Source of the DNA: Fibrobacter succinogenes
GTDB lineage: Bacteria > Fibrobacterota > Fibrobacteria > Fibrobacterales > Fibrobacteraceae
Length of the DNA stretch: 39,393 nucleotides
Direction: 5' to 3'
NCBI GenBank assembly: GCA_902761355.1
Contig: CACWJY010000018.1
Span: 1 to 39,393 of the forward strand
Part shown: positions 1 through 7,983 of the stretch, piece after piece
Layout of the letters: each line of letters begins with the position of its first letter
How positions within the stretch are numbered: the stretch's first letter is position 1
The notes under the pieces: generated by a model
What the model saw: only the letters and a program-made list of their open reading frames with translations
The model's database searches: none
Told to the model about the DNA's origin: nothing
Position numbers and translations under genes: made by a program

Positions 1-513
1 ACAGTCAATGATGACGTTGCCCGTCTTTCCCTTCTGGGAATTGTCCTTGGAATTGCTCGGATCCCACTTGAGAACCAACTCGAACTCGCCATCACCATCT
101 ACATCGCCCACGGCAATATCGTTGGGACTGTAGGTGTAGTCGCTACCGCCTGCAGGCCTGTCCAGGTTCACTGTCAAGAACTGCTCGCCCCACACGGGTA
201 CTGCATCGTCAGATGCAAGTTCCTTGCCGTTTATGACAGCCTTTACGGAATACCTGCTCGAGGTTGTCCCTTTCGCGTCGGTATAGTTGCTCGCCTGTGT
301 CCCGCTGAGGGTCGCGATTTTCTCGCCATCGCGGTACAGGTTAAAGCCCGTCTCGGAGCCCTCGGTCCCGAGGACGCGCCAGCTGAGGAACACGCCCCCG
401 CCAGTCTTAACCGCCACAAGCCCGCGATTCAGCCATTCCATCTGGCGAGCCGCCTGCGACATGCCCACTCCAAGCGCGAGCGAAAGCCCAAACATCCACA
501 ACTTTTTCATCAT
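1..513 (-). CDS. Rhamnogalacturonan lyase, family PL11 (N-terminal part, cut by window edge)
   Basis: Secreted polysaccharide lyase expected to cleave the rhamnogalacturonan-I backbone of pectin by beta-elimination. The visible 171 codons start with a signal peptide (MKKLWMFGLSLALGVGMSQA, after an initial extra Met) and continue into the PL11 N-terminal beta domain. Its hallmarks are SWRVLGTEG, FNLYRDGEKI and, near the window edge, SPNDIAVGDVDGDGEFELV followed by LKWDPSNSKDNSQ. The acidic DVDGDGE segment is the family's calcium-binding loop. The start at 513 (or the adjacent Met at 510) follows AAAGGATTGG, a good ribosome-binding site. The gene runs off position 1, so the catalytic region is not visible. 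Family assignment is confident; endo versus exo action cannot be decided. Confidence 0.9.
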   Translation of the reverse strand, partial: MMKKLWMFGLSLALGVGMSQAARQMEWLNRGLVAVKTGGGVFLSWRVLGTEGSETGFNLYRDGEKIATLSGTQASNYTDAKGTTSSRYSVKAVINGKELASDDAVPVWGEQFLTVNLDRPAGGSDYTYSPNDIAVGDVDGDGEFELVLKWDPSNSKDNSQKGKTGNVIIDC

Positions 514-564
514 CCAATCCTTTCTTTGAATTACAGGCCCCCGCACCACCGGGAACCTGCACCT

Positions 565-593
565 ATAATATATCTCCGGCACTCCAAATAGAA
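565..593 (-). promoter_or_regulatory. Predicted promoter of the PL11 gene
   Basis: On the minus strand TTCTAT (593-588) and TATTAT (570-565) are separated by 17 bp. The -35 box is poor, as expected for an activator-dependent promoter. The 16-bp palindrome at 614-629 lies 20 bp upstream. Prediction by eye only. Confidence 0.4.
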
Positions 594-613
594 CCTTCAC
601 CACCACACTTCCG

Positions 614-629
614 GTTGTCCATAGACAAC
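614..629. promoter_or_regulatory. 16-bp palindrome GTTGTCCATAGACAAC, candidate regulator-binding site (copy 1)
   Basis: Near-perfect inverted repeat (7 of 8 positions pair) between the GH43 stop codon and the PL11 gene. No T-run follows on either strand, so it is not a terminator. Its centre is about 51.5 bp upstream of the near edge of the predicted PL11 -10 box. Two other copies, at 6426 and 11243, sit at similar distances from their predicted promoters. Confidence 0.6.
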
Positions 630-677
630 GGAGACAAGGGAGACACGTTTCTTCGTGGGCACCTGCGGTGCTTTTTG

Positions 678-3587
678 TTACTTCGCAAAAACGGGCTGTC
701 GGGCCTTGCGCAAACGCATTTCCTTTACCCGCGGGCTGTCCGCAGTTCCCAGAAGGCGACCGCGCACATCGTAAACCTTCGCACCACGCATATCCTGCAG
801 GCTGCGTCCCATTTCAACGACATTGCGAACCGCAAACGACGTGGTCGAAGAATCAGGATCTTCCACCTGGATTTGCGTGCTGTCGCCCGCCACGCTATTC
901 ACGGAAACCGAAAGCAGGTCGACCACACTCTTCTCACAAGTAAACCCAAGCGACATCTCGGCAGTCGATGCGCCCCTGTTTACCGCCTTGTAGTGATACG
1001 CCTTGCCATCTTGCGCCGTGATGCGGGCCGAATAGGTAACGACATCCTTTTCGCGCGAGACATTCATCACCACTTCGGCGTTGCGCATGATGCCAGCGAA
1101 ATCGTCCCAGTTCCAGTCGAAATCGTAATCGAACGTCCCCGCGTTATCCATCGCAAAGGCATCGGCACGCAACAGCGTCGTCGCCCCGCCGGCAGTCGCA
1201 CGCACAATGTAATTGTCCCAGTTGTTCACCTTGTTCGCATCGGCAAGCCCATAGACAGGCTTGTTTCCGTAATTCATAAAGCGGAATGTTGCGCTAAAGT
1301 CGCCCGAAACCTTGTATTCAGCCGTCTTCTGCGCATTGAACGCTACATTGTATTCGCCACCGTCGTTTATCGTACCCGCCACGATGCGATTTTCAAGCGC
1401 TCCGTAGGCAACGCGGCTCAACTCAAGCGACGCCGCGTCGGCACCGAGCAAGATTTCGTAATCGCCAACCGGTGTCCCCGTAGCCGTAACCGCATACACT
1501 AGCGAGTCGGATCCATCCTTCGCCGCACCGCGCAAGAACGCATACACATTTATCAGGTAGCCGTCCTTTTCTGCACGCAGGCGGACTTTTGCACCGTCGT
1601 ACATCTTCTTGAAGGCATCCCAGTTTTCACCCCAGGCATTCCAGTAGTGCACCGTATTTTCGCCACCGAGCGTTTCCACGGAATAGCCGTCGGCACGCAG
1701 GTACCACATGTCGCCACCGTTCCTAAAGACGAGCACCCAGTTGTTCCAGTTTTCGGCTCCGCTCTTTACCTTATTCCTGAATTCAAATTCCGCGACAAAG
1801 TTTCCGCTTACCTTCACAGACTCAAATTCGTCATAGGCATCCCATGCCGTGCTAAAGTCCTTTTTCCCAACAACCTTCACGCTGTCGCCGTAATAGCGGG
1901 CATCCTGCAGCACTTCGGTTTTCGGCACACGGTAACCCCAGAAGGCTCGGTTCCCCGCCTTGTTCATCGCCGAGAACGTAAGTGTCCGCTTGCTCATATC
2001 GTTCTGCAATTGGTCAAGCACCACGCCCTCGTAGACAGTTCCACCCAGAGTAAGCGTCACGTAGCTCCGGCCCTTCGCATAGTCGTAATCCCAGGTTCCC
2101 GTGTAGGCGCCTGTCACCGTACCGTCGGCATTGAGCTGCATGTTCTGTTCCTGGTTCACCGCCACGGAATCTTCCCAGGTCTGCGGGTTGTTCCTGGGCG
2201 GGTTATGCATAATCACCTTGTACGGGCCCGCGATATCGCTGCGGTCGAGCGCACGCGCCGGTAGCCCGTAACCCTCGTGATACTCGAAAGGTGCCGCCAC
2301 AATCCAACCCATCCTGTTAAAGAACAGCTGATGAGTCTCGACATTGTGCCAACCCGTATGGTTGTTGAACTTGCGGTGATAAACCAGGTACATGCCACCA
2401 TCGTCATCGCGCAACAGCGAATTGTGCCCATCCGCAATTTCGGCACGGTCTTCGGCCCAGAAACTCCAGCGGTAATTCGCGACAATCGGGAATCCGCGGT
2501 CGGTATTGCCCCAATAGTTCAGGATAAACTTTTCAAAAATCGCAGGAGTCCCATCCACATCGACATAGGGGCCCTTCACGTCCTTGCTGCGGAACACGCG
2601 CATGGTGTAGCCGCCCTCGGGTGAATAGAACCCGTAACTCACGAACAGGTAGTAGTAGCCATTGCCGTCCGCATCCTTGAAATACTGGATGTACGAACCC
2701 TCGCCACTCACATAATAACCGCCACCCACGTGGATACCCATGTAAGGGTCCTCGAGCATCGAAGTCCCGCTCCACTTGGCCGCGCCGTTGTTCCCGTACT
2801 TGTACGAATAGTCCCTGAGACCGGTAGACTCATCGAGCTTGACCAGGAAAAGCCCGCCGCTCCACGAACCGTACAGGAGCCACAGGTTTCCGTCCTCGTC
2901 GTAGAACACGTTCGGGTCGATGCAGCTGGAACCATAGCCGCCATCCCACTTGCCCAAATTAGTGACACCGTTGTTCGCGATATAGTAACGCTCGTCGATT
3001 GTCGAAGAACCGGTCACCTTCGCGTAGTCGGCATTGGCGGCAGAACCCAACGTCTGCTTGTCCATCCCGCCGTAGACGACCGCACCCTTGTACTCGTACG
3101 GCCCCTCGATCTTGTCGGATGTCAGGAGCACAATGGAACTTTTCCAGTCATCGCCCGCCATCGAAAAGTACAGGCACCACTTTTTCAGCTTCTTGTTCCA
3201 CACGATATCGGGCGCCCACAGGTTCCCCTTGGCGGTCGCGGAATTCGTATGTTCCGCATAGTCGGCTTCCGCCTTGAACACGCTGTAGTAATCGTCCCTG
3301 GCCTCGTTGCCAGTGACATACACCGTGCCGCCCCTCGAAAGCTGCGGCGTAAACGGGGTCCAGTCCAGCATATCGCGGGAATATGCCGCCCCGTTCATGG
3401 TCCCGAATATGTAATAATACTTTGTCCGCGACTTGGCCGCATCGTTTTCAGGATACGAATTCCCGCCCGCGTCCTTATAGACCACAATGACGGAAGGATC
3501 GTGAACGGCGACCGAGGCCGCAAATGCGGCAACAGCCGCGAGAGATAAGGCGACACACGCCGCCCTGAATGTTTCCAATACACCCAT
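678..3587 (-). CDS. GH43 arabinanase-like glycoside hydrolase with duplicated C-terminal modules
   Basis: Secreted 969-residue enzyme, probably acting on alpha-1,5-arabinan side chains of pectin. A signal peptide covers about residues 1-24. The five-bladed GH43 catalytic domain (about 27-435) shows all three acidic residues: D30 in VHDPSVI (base), D224 in CIDPNVF (pKa modulator) and E296 in VSGEGSYI (acid). H388 in DGHNSLL matches the metal-site histidine. Residues about 450-560 resemble the small beta-barrel domain found after endo-arabinanase GH43 domains. Two related modules follow (about 585-728 and 750-897) sharing NW(N/D)N(W/Y) and LRAD motifs; their function is unknown. The last 50 residues form a basic tail (KVYDVRGRLLG). 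The ATG at 3587 follows AAAGGAG. Exact substrate is inferred. Confidence 0.85.
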   Translation of the reverse strand: MGVLETFRAACVALSLAAVAAFAASVAVHDPSVIVVYKDAGGNSYPENDAAKSRTKYYYIFGTMNGAAYSRDMLDWTPFTPQLSRGGTVYVTGNEARDDYYSVFKAEADYAEHTNSATAKGNLWAPDIVWNKKLKKWCLYFSMAGDDWKSSIVLLTSDKIEGPYEYKGAVVYGGMDKQTLGSAANADYAKVTGSSTIDERYYIANNGVTNLGKWDGGYGSSCIDPNVFYDEDGNLWLLYGSWSGGLFLVKLDESTGLRDYSYKYGNNGAAKWSGTSMLEDPYMGIHVGGGYYVSGEGSYIQYFKDADGNGYYYLFVSYGFYSPEGGYTMRVFRSKDVKGPYVDVDGTPAIFEKFILNYWGNTDRGFPIVANYRWSFWAEDRAEIADGHNSLLRDDDGGMYLVYHRKFNNHTGWHNVETHQLFFNRMGWIVAAPFEYHEGYGLPARALDRSDIAGPYKVIMHNPPRNNPQTWEDSVAVNQEQNMQLNADGTVTGAYTGTWDYDYAKGRSYVTLTLGGTVYEGVVLDQLQNDMSKRTLTFSAMNKAGNRAFWGYRVPKTEVLQDARYYGDSVKVVGKKDFSTAWDAYDEFESVKVSGNFVAEFEFRNKVKSGAENWNNWVLVFRNGGDMWYLRADGYSVETLGGENTVHYWNAWGENWDAFKKMYDGAKVRLRAEKDGYLINVYAFLRGAAKDGSDSLVYAVTATGTPVGDYEILLGADAASLELSRVAYGALENRIVAGTINDGGEYNVAFNAQKTAEYKVSGDFSATFRFMNYGNKPVYGLADANKVNNWDNYIVRATAGGATTLLRADAFAMDNAGTFDYDFDWNWDDFAGIMRNAEVVMNVSREKDVVTYSARITAQDGKAYHYKAVNRGASTAEMSLGFTCEKSVVDLLSVSVNSVAGDSTQIQVEDPDSSTTSFAVRNVVEMGRSLQDMRGAKVYDVRGRLLGTADSPRVKEMRLRKARQPVFAK

Positions 3588-3617
3588 ACCACACTCCTTT
3601 CCAGAGAATATATAAAA

Positions 3618-3646
3618 AATCTACACTTTTTGCAATTAAAAGTCAA
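3618..3646 (-). promoter_or_regulatory. Predicted promoter of the GH43 gene
   Basis: Minus strand TTGACT (3646-3641), a 17-bp spacer and TAGATT (3623-3618), about 30 bp upstream of the start codon. The -35 is close to consensus and no copy of the 16-bp palindrome is nearby, so regulation may differ from that of the PL11 gene. Confidence 0.5.
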
Positions 3647-3886
3647 TAGTTTTACAATATTTTAGAATAATATGATGAGATTTTAACAACGTTTTGCTTA
3701 AAAAAAGTCCACATTTTGCAAGATGTGCCACGAAAGGCGCAGAATCCGGCGTCATCGACTACCTAGCTATCTATATGGCCGAGCATAAGATTTACACCAA
3801 ATAAAAAATATCCCCTAGCAAAGCAAAAAAGCACCCAAGCCGAGAGTCGCGGGCAAGCTTGCTTGCACATGACCGAGGCGCAGAGC

Positions 3887-3911
3887 TTTGCATTGATTCC
3901 ATCAATGCAAA
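3887..3911. repeat. Perfect 11-bp inverted repeat
   Basis: TTTGCATTGAT and ATCAATGCAAA flank a 3-nt loop (TCC). It directly adjoins the terminator hairpin at 3913-3936, in the 369-bp gap between the GH43 gene and the next minus-strand gene. The remainder of that gap holds the GH43 promoter, a short open stretch (3682-3804) discussed under findings, and otherwise nothing recognised. Confidence 0.55.
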
Positions 3912-3912
3912 A

Positions 3913-3936
3913 GCACCCCGGCATTCGCCGGGGTGC
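3913..3936 (-). terminator. Rho-independent terminator of the HExxH/DUF4859 gene
   Basis: GCACCCCGGC, loop ATTC, GCCGGGGTGC: a perfect 10-bp GC-rich stem, 20 bp beyond the stop codon at 3957. Reading on the minus strand it is followed by TTTTGC. Confidence 0.8.
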
Positions 3937-3956
3937 CTTTGTTTGGTATCATCGAT

Positions 3957-6350
3957 TTATCGGAAAATGCTTATCGATTTCGCCTCGCGGTAGCTGCCGG
4001 TCGTCACCTTCACGATATAGGTCGCCATAGGCAAGCCATTCATATCAAACGCAAACGTATGCGCACCTGCGTTCTGCATGCCAATCACTTCCTGGGCAAT
4101 CAAGGCTCCAAAGCCTGTAAACAGGCTGATTTTTACATTGTCACGCAGCGGAAGCGTGTAACGCACCTCGATCTGTCCGCGACGAAGCGCAAGGTCAACA
4201 TGAGTCGAAAGTCCCTCGAGTCCATACATCAACGCCGTTGTCGCCTCGCCACTCCCCTTTTCGTTGGTGCTAGTCACATTTACCTTGAACAGCACCGACT
4301 TTCCGTTGTACGAAAGCCCCTGCGTAAAGCTGTATTTTTCGCCGTCCTTCACGCGGTTCGGATAATGTCCAACGGCAAGCGTCCCCTTCGACAAGTCGGC
4401 TTCGCTGAACACGTAGGCGGACTCACCCCATTCCACCACCTTGCCGTCTTTACCGAACCAGTGTCCCGGAGCGGTGGCGGTGCTGTTGGTCACCATGTTG
4501 CCGTCGCTTTCCTGGGCAAAGAAGGTCGCCTGGGAAAGAGTCGCCGCAGTAAGTCCAAGCTTTTGCGCGATTTCATTTACATCAAATTTTGCCGCAACCG
4601 TCGCATAATTGTCGTCAATCGGAAGCGTCACCGAGATGGAATATGTCGTGGCTCCGTCCAAGACAACCTTTTCGGAGCTGCTGGAAGCCAATTCGCTGCT
4701 TGAACTTGCGGGAACGATAGAACCACTCGATGCCACAGAACTACTGGACGCCGCCGGAACCTCGCCGATTTCTGGCCACTCGTAATCCAGCTTAAAGTCG
4801 TTGTAGTACTTGACGTTTGCAGCCCCTGCGCCACTCACGCCCGTTTCCAGTTTCAACTTATAATCGTAATGCAGCTTGCGAATCCCCGTATTGCCGGTGT
4901 ACTGGTAATCGGTATTCACGATGACTGCGAAAATCATCTGCGTGCCGTTTGTCGAAGAAGGCGTCTTGTCCAGGCGAAGCGTTGCAGAGCCCTCGCCCGT
5001 AATGGGTTCGCTGTATACAGGCGTACCGTCGGTCGCACGGTAGCACAGCAAGAAATTCATGTTCTTGTTATTGGAATTTGCGCCGTTCGGGTAGAAGCTC
5101 ACGGTTACTTCCTTTGCTCCGTTTTGCACCTTCAGCGGAACCACGTTCGAACCCGACCATCCCGGAGTTGTTTCCTGATTCGGTACAAGGTAGCCGTTGC
5201 TTTCCGTTACCGTCTGGTAGGGCGTCATGGTCCAGGTGTAGCTTTTCCTGTTGTTGTCCCACATGTCCTGTTCCCAGTAGGTATCGCTCCCGAAATTCTG
5301 GTTCAGCAGGTTCTTGATTTCGCTAGACCATTTTTTCATGTCGAGCATCGCAAGCCTTGCGCGGAATTCGGTAATGAGCCTGCGCACCCCCGCATCGCCC
5401 AGGCCCTTGTCGAGACCGTAAGTTTCGAGCAGGTATTTGGTCTTGCCGTAAGCGTTACCGTAAATCCAGCGAACCGCACCCGTGCCAATCCACGTTCCAA
5501 TAAACGTCGGGAAGATGTTGCTGTACTGCGAGCCACCCAGCAGATAACGCTGATTCTTACCGGTCACGCCACCGTCATCGGCTCCACCGCCAGGACCACC
5601 GAAAGTACCGTCAATGAGCCAGCCCGAATAGCATTCAATCGGCATGAACGGCGCAATGACCGTCGCCGCATTCAAGAATCCCATGCCGCTGTAAACACCA
5701 TCGCGGTGACTGAACATATCCTGCTGAATCCAGGTGTTACCTGCTTCCTGAAACCAGTGCGCATCCTTTGCGCCGGGGTAACCATTCGTCATCGAGTGGA
5801 TTCCCTCGTGAATCATCGCATCCATCTGCGCCACACGATCACGGTAAGGGCAACTCGTATTGAAACTATACAGCGGATAGAACGAAGCGGCCACAGCCGT
5901 GTAGCCCGCGATCCACGTCTGCCAACCACCCGTGGTATCGTCCTTCGCACCACCGGCACACGTACCCGAGCCGTAGTAATAAACGGCGCTGTACTGGCCG
6001 TCCTGCGCCTGGGCATCCGGCGCCCATCCCATCTCATTGTACAGGTACTCGAAATCGGTATCGTACTTCTTGAGGATCGAATCAATCGTCACGTCGGTAA
6101 TGCGGCTGTCGCGATCCTTGCCCCAATAAAACGCCCACCATTTACCGGCCTTCTTTCCGGTAACGCCCGAACAATTGTTATTGAACTTGGTCGGCGGCTG
6201 GATATCGCCCAGATTCGATTTTGTGTCGTAATCCAGGTCGCTGCGGTAGCCGGGCCATGTGTAAGCATCACCCGACGCCGCGTATGAGTGAACACCTAGG
6301 GCAGCCGACAAAACGGCGCCCGGAATCAATCCCAAACAACTTTTTTGCAT
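3957..6350 (-). CDS. Secreted HExxH metallopeptidase-like protein with polyserine linker, DUF4859-like domain and secretion-type tail
   Basis: About 797 residues. The signal peptide (about 1-25, MQKSCLGLIPGAVLSAALG) is followed by a domain with H181-E182-x-x-H185 and E202 in WFQEAGNTW, the spacing of a gluzincin zinc site, so peptidase activity is plausible; a non-catalytic DUF6055-like wall protein is the alternative. A polyserine linker (near residues 535-565) leads to a DUF4859-like domain, recognisable by GHWFGKDGKVVEWG, AVGHYPNRVKDGEKYSF and FKVNVT. The last 75 residues (NVKISLFTGFGALI..., GLPMATYIVKV) resemble type IX secretion tails. ATG 6350 is chosen because GGAG lies just upstream; an in-frame TTG at 6362 overlaps that site. 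It sits between pectinase genes, so a role in wall breakdown is inferred. Confidence 0.75.
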   Translation of the reverse strand: MQKSCLGLIPGAVLSAALGVHSYAASGDAYTWPGYRSDLDYDTKSNLGDIQPPTKFNNNCSGVTGKKAGKWWAFYWGKDRDSRITDVTIDSILKKYDTDFEYLYNEMGWAPDAQAQDGQYSAVYYYGSGTCAGGAKDDTTGGWQTWIAGYTAVAASFYPLYSFNTSCPYRDRVAQMDAMIHEGIHSMTNGYPGAKDAHWFQEAGNTWIQQDMFSHRDGVYSGMGFLNAATVIAPFMPIECYSGWLIDGTFGGPGGGADDGGVTGKNQRYLLGGSQYSNIFPTFIGTWIGTGAVRWIYGNAYGKTKYLLETYGLDKGLGDAGVRRLITEFRARLAMLDMKKWSSEIKNLLNQNFGSDTYWEQDMWDNNRKSYTWTMTPYQTVTESNGYLVPNQETTPGWSGSNVVPLKVQNGAKEVTVSFYPNGANSNNKNMNFLLCYRATDGTPVYSEPITGEGSATLRLDKTPSSTNGTQMIFAVIVNTDYQYTGNTGIRKLHYDYKLKLETGVSGAGAANVKYYNDFKLDYEWPEIGEVPAASSSSVASSGSIVPASSSSELASSSSEKVVLDGATTYSISVTLPIDDNYATVAAKFDVNEIAQKLGLTAATLSQATFFAQESDGNMVTNSTATAPGHWFGKDGKVVEWGESAYVFSEADLSKGTLAVGHYPNRVKDGEKYSFTQGLSYNGKSVLFKVNVTSTNEKGSGEATTALMYGLEGLSTHVDLALRRGQIEVRYTLPLRDNVKISLFTGFGALIAQEVIGMQNAGAHTFAFDMNGLPMATYIVKVTTGSYREAKSISIFR

Positions 6351-6372
6351 AACACACTCCAACTTTTATGCA

Positions 6373-6400
6373 ACTATAAAAATACTCCCTAGCTGGCCAA
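6373..6400 (-). promoter_or_regulatory. Possible promoter of the HExxH/DUF4859 gene
   Basis: Minus strand TTGGCC (6400-6395), 16 bp, TATAGT (6378-6373), 23 bp before the start codon. It overlaps the hairpin at 6381-6408, so terminator and promoter may share sequence. The 16-bp palindrome lies 26 bp upstream of the -35. Confidence 0.35.
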
Positions 6401-6408
6401 GGAGTATT
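6381..6408 (-). terminator. Hairpin after the PL9-PL1 operon, terminator or leader attenuator
   Basis: AATACTCC and GGAGTATT form a perfect 8-bp stem around a 12-nt loop, followed on the minus strand by TTTATAG. It lies 49 bp beyond the PL1 stop codon. Since the palindrome at 6426 lies upstream of it, a transcript starting near the palindrome would carry it in its leader. Confidence 0.55.
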
Positions 6409-6425
6409 GAAAATTTTATTTACAC

Positions 6426-6441
6426 GTTGTCTACAGACAAC
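6426..6441. promoter_or_regulatory. 16-bp palindrome GTTGTCTACAGACAAC, candidate regulator-binding site (copy 2)
   Basis: The half-sites match at 7 of 8 positions. It lies between the PL1 gene and the HExxH/DUF4859 gene, with its centre about 55 bp from the near edge of the predicted -10 box of the latter. See copies at 614 and 11243. Confidence 0.6.
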
Positions 6442-6456
6442 GATTGCTCCACTACC

Positions 6457-7968
6457 TTAAAGACGAGAGCATTTTCTTCGGGACTGGAATATTAATGTTT
6501 GGTGAAGCCCTCGCACAATGTAGTGGCCTTGCGGGAGGCTAGACTTCAATTGTTCCCATTCGCTGTAAAAGCCCTGCTTGATCAGTTTTCCTGTCAAGGA
6601 GAAAATTTGCACCTTGGTCATAGGCGAAATGGTGAACTCGACATCGGTTGCAATCAACCGCGTTGTGTTTTCGGAGCTACTTGAAGAACTCGTAACACTA
6701 CTAGAACTTACTTCGGCGACAGAACTTGAGCTAACAATCACCGGGTTGATTTTCGTTCCTTTTTCATATTCGCTGATATCAATTTTACCAATGCCAGAAT
6801 AATTTGTCACCAAGCCCTTCACATCGCCTACGGGATCTGCACTATAGCTGTAGACGCTCTTGGGATTGAAAGTTCCCTTAGGGATTTCCGTATCGTAAGT
6901 GACCCATGCGGTATCCTTGGAAGTAAGCGAAGTACCGGGATTTACGGAAATCTTCATTTTTTTGCTGTTACAGCCACTACTCTGGAAGTTGGCGCAGCCT
7001 TCGTAATAGTTTCCAACAATGGTAGCCACGCCATCATCGCCAGCGAAAATCGCCTTGCTGAGGCCCGCATAGTGATTATTTTCAAAGTAGTCGTCAGAAC
7101 CATAGCGAACATTCGGGCCGTTGCCTGTTCCCTGACCGAGAACATAGTTGTTATAAAGGTGAATTTTAGTATGGCGCATCATGGGAGTACGCGCATCCAG
7201 GTCCTTATAAAAGTTATGGTGGATAGTTATTTCATGACGAAGACTATCTCCGTTGCTATTGCCAATGAGGCTTCCCTTATGATGGTTGTGGAAATAATTC
7301 CAGCTAAAAGTCGCATTGTAAATGTTGTTCTTGGCATCCAGCAGACCATCGTAGCGGTCCTTGTTGCTGGTGTAGGCATTATAGAATTCGCAGTGATCGA
7401 TCCAAATGTTATGGCTTCCCTGCTTATTCTTGTCAGCCCAGTTAGTGGCAGCAGAGTCCGCAGAAATCGCGATACAGTCCGGGTCATTGAGGACAACTTC
7501 TGCCCCATTGCGGAAAGCGATCACCTTGTTTTCGTCGGTCTTGCTAATGGGAACATCGCTCATGGTGAACTTGATGTTACGAATGATGATGTTATGTTTA
7601 TTCTGAATCATCAGGCCCACTCGATTAAGGAACGCCGATTCGCCTTTACCGATGATCGTCTTGTTATTGCCGACCAAGACCAATTCGCCATAAGTCGTTG
7701 CCGTACCCGAAGAGGCCACATGGCCATTTTCATCGATAAACGTCTTGATACCGGTATTGATTTCACCCTTCACGATAATGACGTAAGGAGTTTCCAAATC
7801 TTCGGCGTACTGCTTAAATTCTGCAAAGTTGGAGACTTCCACAACCTTGCCCCCGTTACCGCCGGTAGTGCCCCCTTCCAAAGTGGCATACCCCACCATA
7901 TCGAAGTTAGGGGTAGCCGCAAAGAGCCCCACATTCATCAAGAGAATTGCCAAATATTTTGCTTTCAT
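6457..7968 (-). CDS. Pectate lyase, family PL1
   Basis: Secreted beta-helix enzyme that cleaves polygalacturonate by calcium-dependent beta-elimination; 503 residues. Signal peptide about 1-18. The PL1 core shows WIDHCEF (189-195), the calcium-site segment DGLLDAKNN (207-215) and LDARTPMMR, in which R260 matches the catalytic arginine of the PelC family. A Ser-rich linker (about 408-432) leads to a C-terminal tail (KVQIFSLTGKLIKQG) resembling type IX secretion tails. The ATG at 7968 follows AGAGGTGG, 15 bp after the PL9 stop codon, so the two genes form an operon with PL9 first. The final residues (FQSRRKCSRL) extend beyond the usual tail end; a recent small frameshift is possible but not shown. 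Confidence 0.92.
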   Translation of the reverse strand: MKAKYLAILLMNVGLFAATPNFDMVGYATLEGGTTGGNGGKVVEVSNFAEFKQYAEDLETPYVIIVKGEINTGIKTFIDENGHVASSGTATTYGELVLVGNNKTIIGKGESAFLNRVGLMIQNKHNIIIRNIKFTMSDVPISKTDENKVIAFRNGAEVVLNDPDCIAISADSAATNWADKNKQGSHNIWIDHCEFYNAYTSNKDRYDGLLDAKNNIYNATFSWNYFHNHHKGSLIGNSNGDSLRHEITIHHNFYKDLDARTPMMRHTKIHLYNNYVLGQGTGNGPNVRYGSDDYFENNHYAGLSKAIFAGDDGVATIVGNYYEGCANFQSSGCNSKKMKISVNPGTSLTSKDTAWVTYDTEIPKGTFNPKSVYSYSADPVGDVKGLVTNYSGIGKIDISEYEKGTKINPVIVSSSSVAEVSSSSVTSSSSSSENTTRLIATDVEFTISPMTKVQIFSLTGKLIKQGFYSEWEQLKSSLPQGHYIVRGLHQTLIFQSRRKCSRL

Positions 7969-7983
7969 TTTTCCACCTCTTTA

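Noticed and set aside
614..629. Palindrome read as a transcription terminator for the GH43 gene
   Set aside because: No T-run follows on either strand, and the other two copies are also upstream of genes, which fits a protein-binding site better.
615..1502. Long plus-strand open frame opposite the GH43 gene
   Set aside because: Arg/His/Val-rich translation with no domain; it is the antisense shadow of the GH43 gene, whose own motifs are clear.
4869..6287. 472-residue plus-strand open frame opposite the HExxH/DUF4859 gene
   Set aside because: Composition typical of a reverse-frame shadow, and the minus-strand protein has a signal peptide and recognisable domains.
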